From the NCBI GenBank assembly GCA_000729835.1, contig JFHB01000027.1, positions 186,001-250,000 of the forward strand: DNA of 64,000 nt, written 5' to 3'. A program made the position numbers and the translations under genes. Below the pieces are notes generated by a model. The model was not told the origin of the DNA and ran no database searches. It saw only the letters and a list, made by a program, of their open reading frames with translations. Shown here one piece after another: positions 59,650 to 64,000 of this stretch; within the stretch, counting starts at the first letter, position 1, and each line of letters starts with the position of its first letter. The DNA is from Atkinsonella hypoxylon (Eukaryota > Ascomycota > Sordariomycetes > Hypocreales > Clavicipitaceae).

Positions 59650-60822
59650 GGCGGCGGTGGGCGAGGTTTAAGATGCAACACTGCATGGGAGAGGTCGAGA
59701 CGTCTGGGAGGCCTGTGGCGCGACGAGAAAAAGATGGAGAAAAAGAAAACGAGACAAAAGAAAAAAAAAAGTCCAAGTTCGGGAATCCAGACGCGCTTTG
59801 ATGGTAGGTGAAGCCCGCGATGGCGGAGACGCTGGGGGTTGAAGTACCAAGATCGAGGTTTACAGATTTTGTGCGTGAGGATATTCAACCATTGATGTTA
59901 TGTTTACTTGTTGGGGCAACAAAAGGCCCGGTCTCGGGCGGGCATGAATAGCGGCGTGAATGGCGTTGGGTGTACGGAGTAGTTAATTCACGTCTGGTGG
60001 TCAACATTCACTGGGATGCCGGGCAGGCAGCGCTCTGTGGCCTGGTCTACAGTGGATGTAGTTGACTGTACTGTTGCTCGGTACCAGGTAGGTACTGTAC
60101 CTACAGTGGGTGTACCTAGGTTCTGTACACCAGTGGTACTGTAGGTACATGAACAGTCTGGCGGCAGGTGAGCCGAGCCGAATTGCTTGCTTGCTAGAAT
60201 TGGCGGGCTGCTGTGCTCTGGTTGGTCTGGACTCTGGAGGCACCAGATCCAGTCGCCGTTTGCGGCAAGTCAAAAACACGCTACATGCACGAATGAAACT
60301 GGATAGAAAATAGATTTCTCCATGGTGTGGAATCTTTTGTGTATGTGGTGTGAAGGCAATTTGTATGCCACAATTCAAGTTCGGCTTCTATATCGGGACT
60401 TTTTGCGCATTTCCTGCCGGCAAGCGTGGCAGAGAGTAATTGCACTGGACGTCTGTTGAGGCACGACCTAAGCTCCGCCTAACTAAATGCAGGTCGTCTC
60501 GATATAACTTTTGAAAATTATCTGCCCGACGGCGGCGACACGCAGCCTCGTCGTAGAACACGGTCCTAGCCACTCGACGGAATAGTTATCCGTACATCTC
60601 CATGCCCCGTCAGGAAGTCGTCTTCGTCTCCACACCCTGGGCCGCTTTGGGACTAGCCCCTCCCCTTTCAATAAATGGATGACGGCAAAAACTCCAGAGC
60701 CTGGAGCGTAGACAGGTCCAGTCCATCTTCCTTCTCTGCCGCCGCAGTCTATTTCTTTCCTCTCTCTTCGCAACGTCAATTCTAGGCGCATCGAAGCCCA
60801 TGGTGATGTGGACCCGTCGCAA
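59650..60822. promoter_or_regulatory. Divergent promoter region RING gene/MIP1
   Basis: 1.2 kb between diverging starts. It contains a TACGGAGTA nonamer (59973-59981) and a dense set of GGTACCTA/TAGGTAC palindromic pieces (60079-60150). No gene is supported. Confidence 0.5.
60079..60150. repeat. Cluster of GTACCTA / TAGGTAC palindromic pieces
   Basis: At least eight short copies in both orientations within 72 bases; the same kind of cluster as at 35778-35842. Confidence 0.7.
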
Positions 60823-63800
60823 ATGAGTTCACTCTGTCCCGTTGCTGGTCGAGTCCAGCGTGCTTCGACAGCAAGCTTCGTACGCATAGCTCGTCACCAC
60901 GCGCATCGTCGCATGGCCTGGCAAGCGCATGTGTGCTGGCTGACCGATGTCGCCCAAAGGCAACGCAAAAAGCGCTGTGACAGCCTAGCAAGTACGTTCC
61001 AGCTTTGGTCTCCTTAGTGCTCTCATAAATGCGACACAGTCTCACAATTTCAATCCAGTCCCGTCAGAATCACGATACAACGAGATTGGCGTGCAGCAGC
61101 TGAGCGCTCACGTTTTTCAGCAAATCTTTCCTGACGGATGCAAACCGCCACCAGAAAATCTCGTAAAGCTATCAAGAGACCATCTGCAACGTCACGATTT
61201 ACTTGGGAGAAACACAGATACATCCGGACCTATCGCATTCGACCTACCTCGTCTACACGGACACACTTTGGACGAACACTTCTACAAGCTCGGCTCTGAT
61301 TGTGCGGAACCATACCTGTCAAATGCCAAACAATTTGCTCGTGCCCAACCTCCGCCGAAGCCGGCCAAATGGGTAAGGCAGAGTGGATGGACCAAGTACT
61401 ATCCAGACGGGCGAAGCGAGGCCGTTGATGTTCCCGATGAAAACATGCTCTGCTTCGACACTGAAGTTATGTGGAAAGAGAGTCCCTTTGCGGTTATGGC
61501 TTGTGCCGCCAGCCCTACAGCCTGGTATGCCTGGCTATCTCCGTGGCTGCTTGGAGAAACCAATATTGAACGTCAACTGATCCCCCTCGGCGATCCTACC
61601 AAGGATCGCATCATTGTTGGCCACAACGTTGGCTATGATCGTGCCAGGGTATTGGAAGAATATGATATTGAACAGTCACGAAACGCATTCATCGATACAA
61701 TGTCACTGCACGTTGCTGTAAACGGAATGTGCTCACAGCAACGACCAACTTGGATGAAACACAAAAAAAATCGTGAGCTACGGGAACGAGTGGCCAACCA
61801 AACCTCCGACCATGAACTGGCCGAGCTTTTGAGCAACAAGAGTATGCATGAGGAGGTGGAACTCTGGGTGGAGCGTAGCTCTGTTAATTCGCTGCGAGAC
61901 GTTGCCAAATTTCATCTGAATGTCACTATCGACAAGGCAGTCCGAGATGACTTTGGCGAACTTGACCGTGGGGGAGTTTTGTCCAAGTTGGACCAACTAC
62001 TTGATTACTGCGCTGCTGACGTCGCCATCACGCACCGAATTTATCAGATAGTCTTCCCCAATTTCCTGGAAGTTTGTCCTCATCCCGTCAGCTTCGCTGC
62101 ACTGCGCCACCTTGCGTCTGTCATCTTACCCGTTAATAAATCGTGGGATGCATACATTGCCAATGCTGAGGCAACCTACCACAAACTATCTGACGCTGTG
62201 CAAGAGCGGCTCGTGGGCCTAGCAGAGAAGGCACTCGAGATCAAGGACGATGCCGACAAATGGCAGAATGACCCGTGGATGAAACAGTTGGATTGGTCCG
62301 GGCAAGAGATTCGCATGACAAAGGGAAAGCGGAAAGGTGACCCACCACGGCCGGCAGCCCGTCAGAAGAAACCGGGAATGCCCCAGTGGTACAAAGGTTT
62401 ATTCGCGAAGAATGATGCGCCCATGAATATTACGGTCCGGACTAGGATTGCCCCTCTTCTTCTCAGACTGGCTTGGGATGGCCACCCTTTATTCTGGTCT
62501 GACAAGTACGGGTGGACCTTCCGGGTTTCCCGAGATGAATCCGGAAAGTACACGTCAAAGCAGATGGCCAAATGCGAGTTTGACGAGACCGATGCCCTTC
62601 TCCGAGACGAAATGGACTACGACTTCTTCAAGCTCCCACATAAAGATGGACCAACAGCTCGATGCGCCAATCCCATGGCCAAGGCTTATCTGAGTTACTT
62701 TGAGAAAGGGACGCTCTCGTCCGAGTTTACATATGCCAAAGAAGCTCTTGAGATGAACACTTCATGTTCTTACTGGATTAGTGCACGAGATCGAATCATG
62801 TCGCAGATGGTAGTATATAAGGAGGATTTAAGTGTCCCGGGCAGAAGCAAGGCGAAAAGAGGCAGAAAACCACGGACCCAAGACGATGGTTTCATCCTCC
62901 CTCAGGTCATTCCGATGGGCACAATTACGAGGCGCGCAGTAGAAAACACTTGGCTGACAGCCAGCAATGCCAAGAAGAATCGCGTGGGTTCAGAACTGAA
63001 GGCCATGGTTAAGGCTCCAAAAGGCTATTGTTTTGTGGGAGCTGATGTGGATTCACAAGAGCTCTGGATTGCCAGCCTGGTAGGCGACGCTACGTTCAAG
63101 ATACACGGTGGCAATGCCATCGGCTTCATGACGCTGGAGGGGACCAAGGCAGCAGGAACCGACTTGCATTCTCGTACTGCTTCCATCTTGGGCATAACGA
63201 GAAACGATGCCAAAGTGTTCAACTATGGACGGATCTACGGTGCTGGCCTCAAGTTTGCCGCCACACTTCTACGTCAATTTAATCCCGGCTTATCAGAAAA
63301 AGAGACGTTGGAGGTCGCGTCCAAACTTTACGCTAACACCAAGGGTATGAAGACGACACGTAAAGTCATCCACAACCGGTCGTTCTGGCGTGGTGGCACA
63401 GAGTCGTTTGTTTTCAACAAGCTTGAGGAGTTTGCAGAGCAAGAGCGGCCGCGCACGCCCGTGCTCGGTGCTGGTATCACAGAAGCCCTGATGAGCCGGT
63501 TCATCAGCAAAGGAGGTTATTTGACATCCCGAATTAACTGGGCGATTCAATCCTCTGGCGTTGATTACCTCCATCTGCTTATTGTTTCCATGGACTATCT
63601 AGTACGAAGGTTCAATATCAACGCCCGACTAGCCATCACGGTACACGATGAAATTCGGTACCTTGTCAAGGAAAAGGATAAGTACAGGGCAGCCATGGCT
63701 TTGCAGGTAGCCAATATTTGGACACGTGCCATGTTTGCCCAACAAGCTGGTATTGACGATTTGCCTCAGTCGTGCGCTTACTTCTCCGCCATCGATATTG

Positions 63801-64000
63801 ACCACGTCCTCCGCAAGGAGGTTGATATGGACTGCATTACTCCCAGCCACCCGACACCTATTCCACCTGGAGAAAGCCTAGACATTAACACTTTGCTCGA
63901 TAAAGGCAAACAAGCCTTCCTTGATTCAGCCATCGTTCCCGAGAAATACGCGCCACAGCCCGAGAAGGTCCAGTATACGCCACGCATTCCTGTGATGAAA
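60823..64000 (+). CDS. mip1: Mitochondrial DNA polymerase gamma, catalytic subunit (3' end outside window)
   Basis: Exon 1 60823-60991 and exon 2 from 61059 to the window edge, with a 67-bp intron in phase 1; about 1037 residues are visible. The start at 60823 gives a mitochondrial presequence rich in Arg, Ala and Ser with almost no acid (MSSLCPVAGRVQRASTASF). The 3'-5' exonuclease motifs are FDTEV (near 188), VGHNVGYDRAR (near 243) and YCAADVAITH (near 372). Family A polymerase motifs are A GADVDSQELWIA (near 717), B NDAKVFNYGRIYG (near 771) and C VHDEIRYLV (near 917); catalytic acids are intact. The enzyme replicates and proofreads mtDNA in the matrix. The visible part reaches past motif C, so only the fungal-specific C-terminal extension is missing. 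Confidence 0.95.

Overview
The window is nuclear DNA from a filamentous ascomycete, most likely a Sordariomycete of the Hypocreales type. This rests on short GT-AG introns of about 49 to 108 bp with CTAAC/CTAAT-like branch sites, genes on both strands separated by 0.5 to 2.7 kb of non-coding DNA, and a set of recognisable fungal genes (PalH, Tel1, Nup192, Mip1, Pif1, Edc3, Cul4, an Hmt1-type ABC transporter and a Lag1 ceramide synthase). No rRNA, convincing tRNA, CRISPR array or intact transposon was seen.

Layout. Bases 1-8740 hold no gene I can support, only short tandem repeats and homopolymers. From 8741 to 16946 lie the HMT1-type transporter (+), the LAG1 ceramide synthase (-) and a 117-residue protein of unknown function (-). 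Bases 17558-22427 form an accessory-looking stretch: a secreted S53 peptidase (sedolisin) with a one-base frameshift near its C-terminus, an AIM6-like phosphodiesterase-fold gene with a one-base frameshift inside its catalytic motif, and an intact small secreted cysteine-rich protein divergent from the latter. After a 2.7 kb gap come a 667-residue low-complexity orphan protein (+), PIF1 helicase (+), EDC3 (+) and PALH (+). Then follow CUL4 (-) and TEL1 (-, six exons), NUP192 (+, divergent from TEL1), a RING protein with a SUMO-interaction-like motif (-), and MIP1, the mitochondrial DNA polymerase (+), which runs off the right edge.

How the genes fit together. Most of the right two thirds is conserved housekeeping: DNA damage and telomere signalling (Tel1), replication helicase (Pif1), mtDNA replication (Mip1, possibly Pif1), ubiquitin ligation (Cul4, RING protein), mRNA decapping (Edc3), nuclear pore (Nup192), and environmental response (PalH for ambient pH, Hmt1 for metals). 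They do not form one pathway. About 35 kb of coding sequence in the intact genes shows no frameshift, whereas two adjacent genes in the 17.5-21.9 kb stretch each carry one, which suggests real local gene decay, although assembly error has to be excluded.

I did not find convincing evidence for a wholly new biological system. The items most worth following are the decaying island with its cysteine-rich secreted protein, the two orphan proteins, a two-start arrangement in PIF1 that parallels yeast, and easily missed terminal exons in TEL1 and CUL4.
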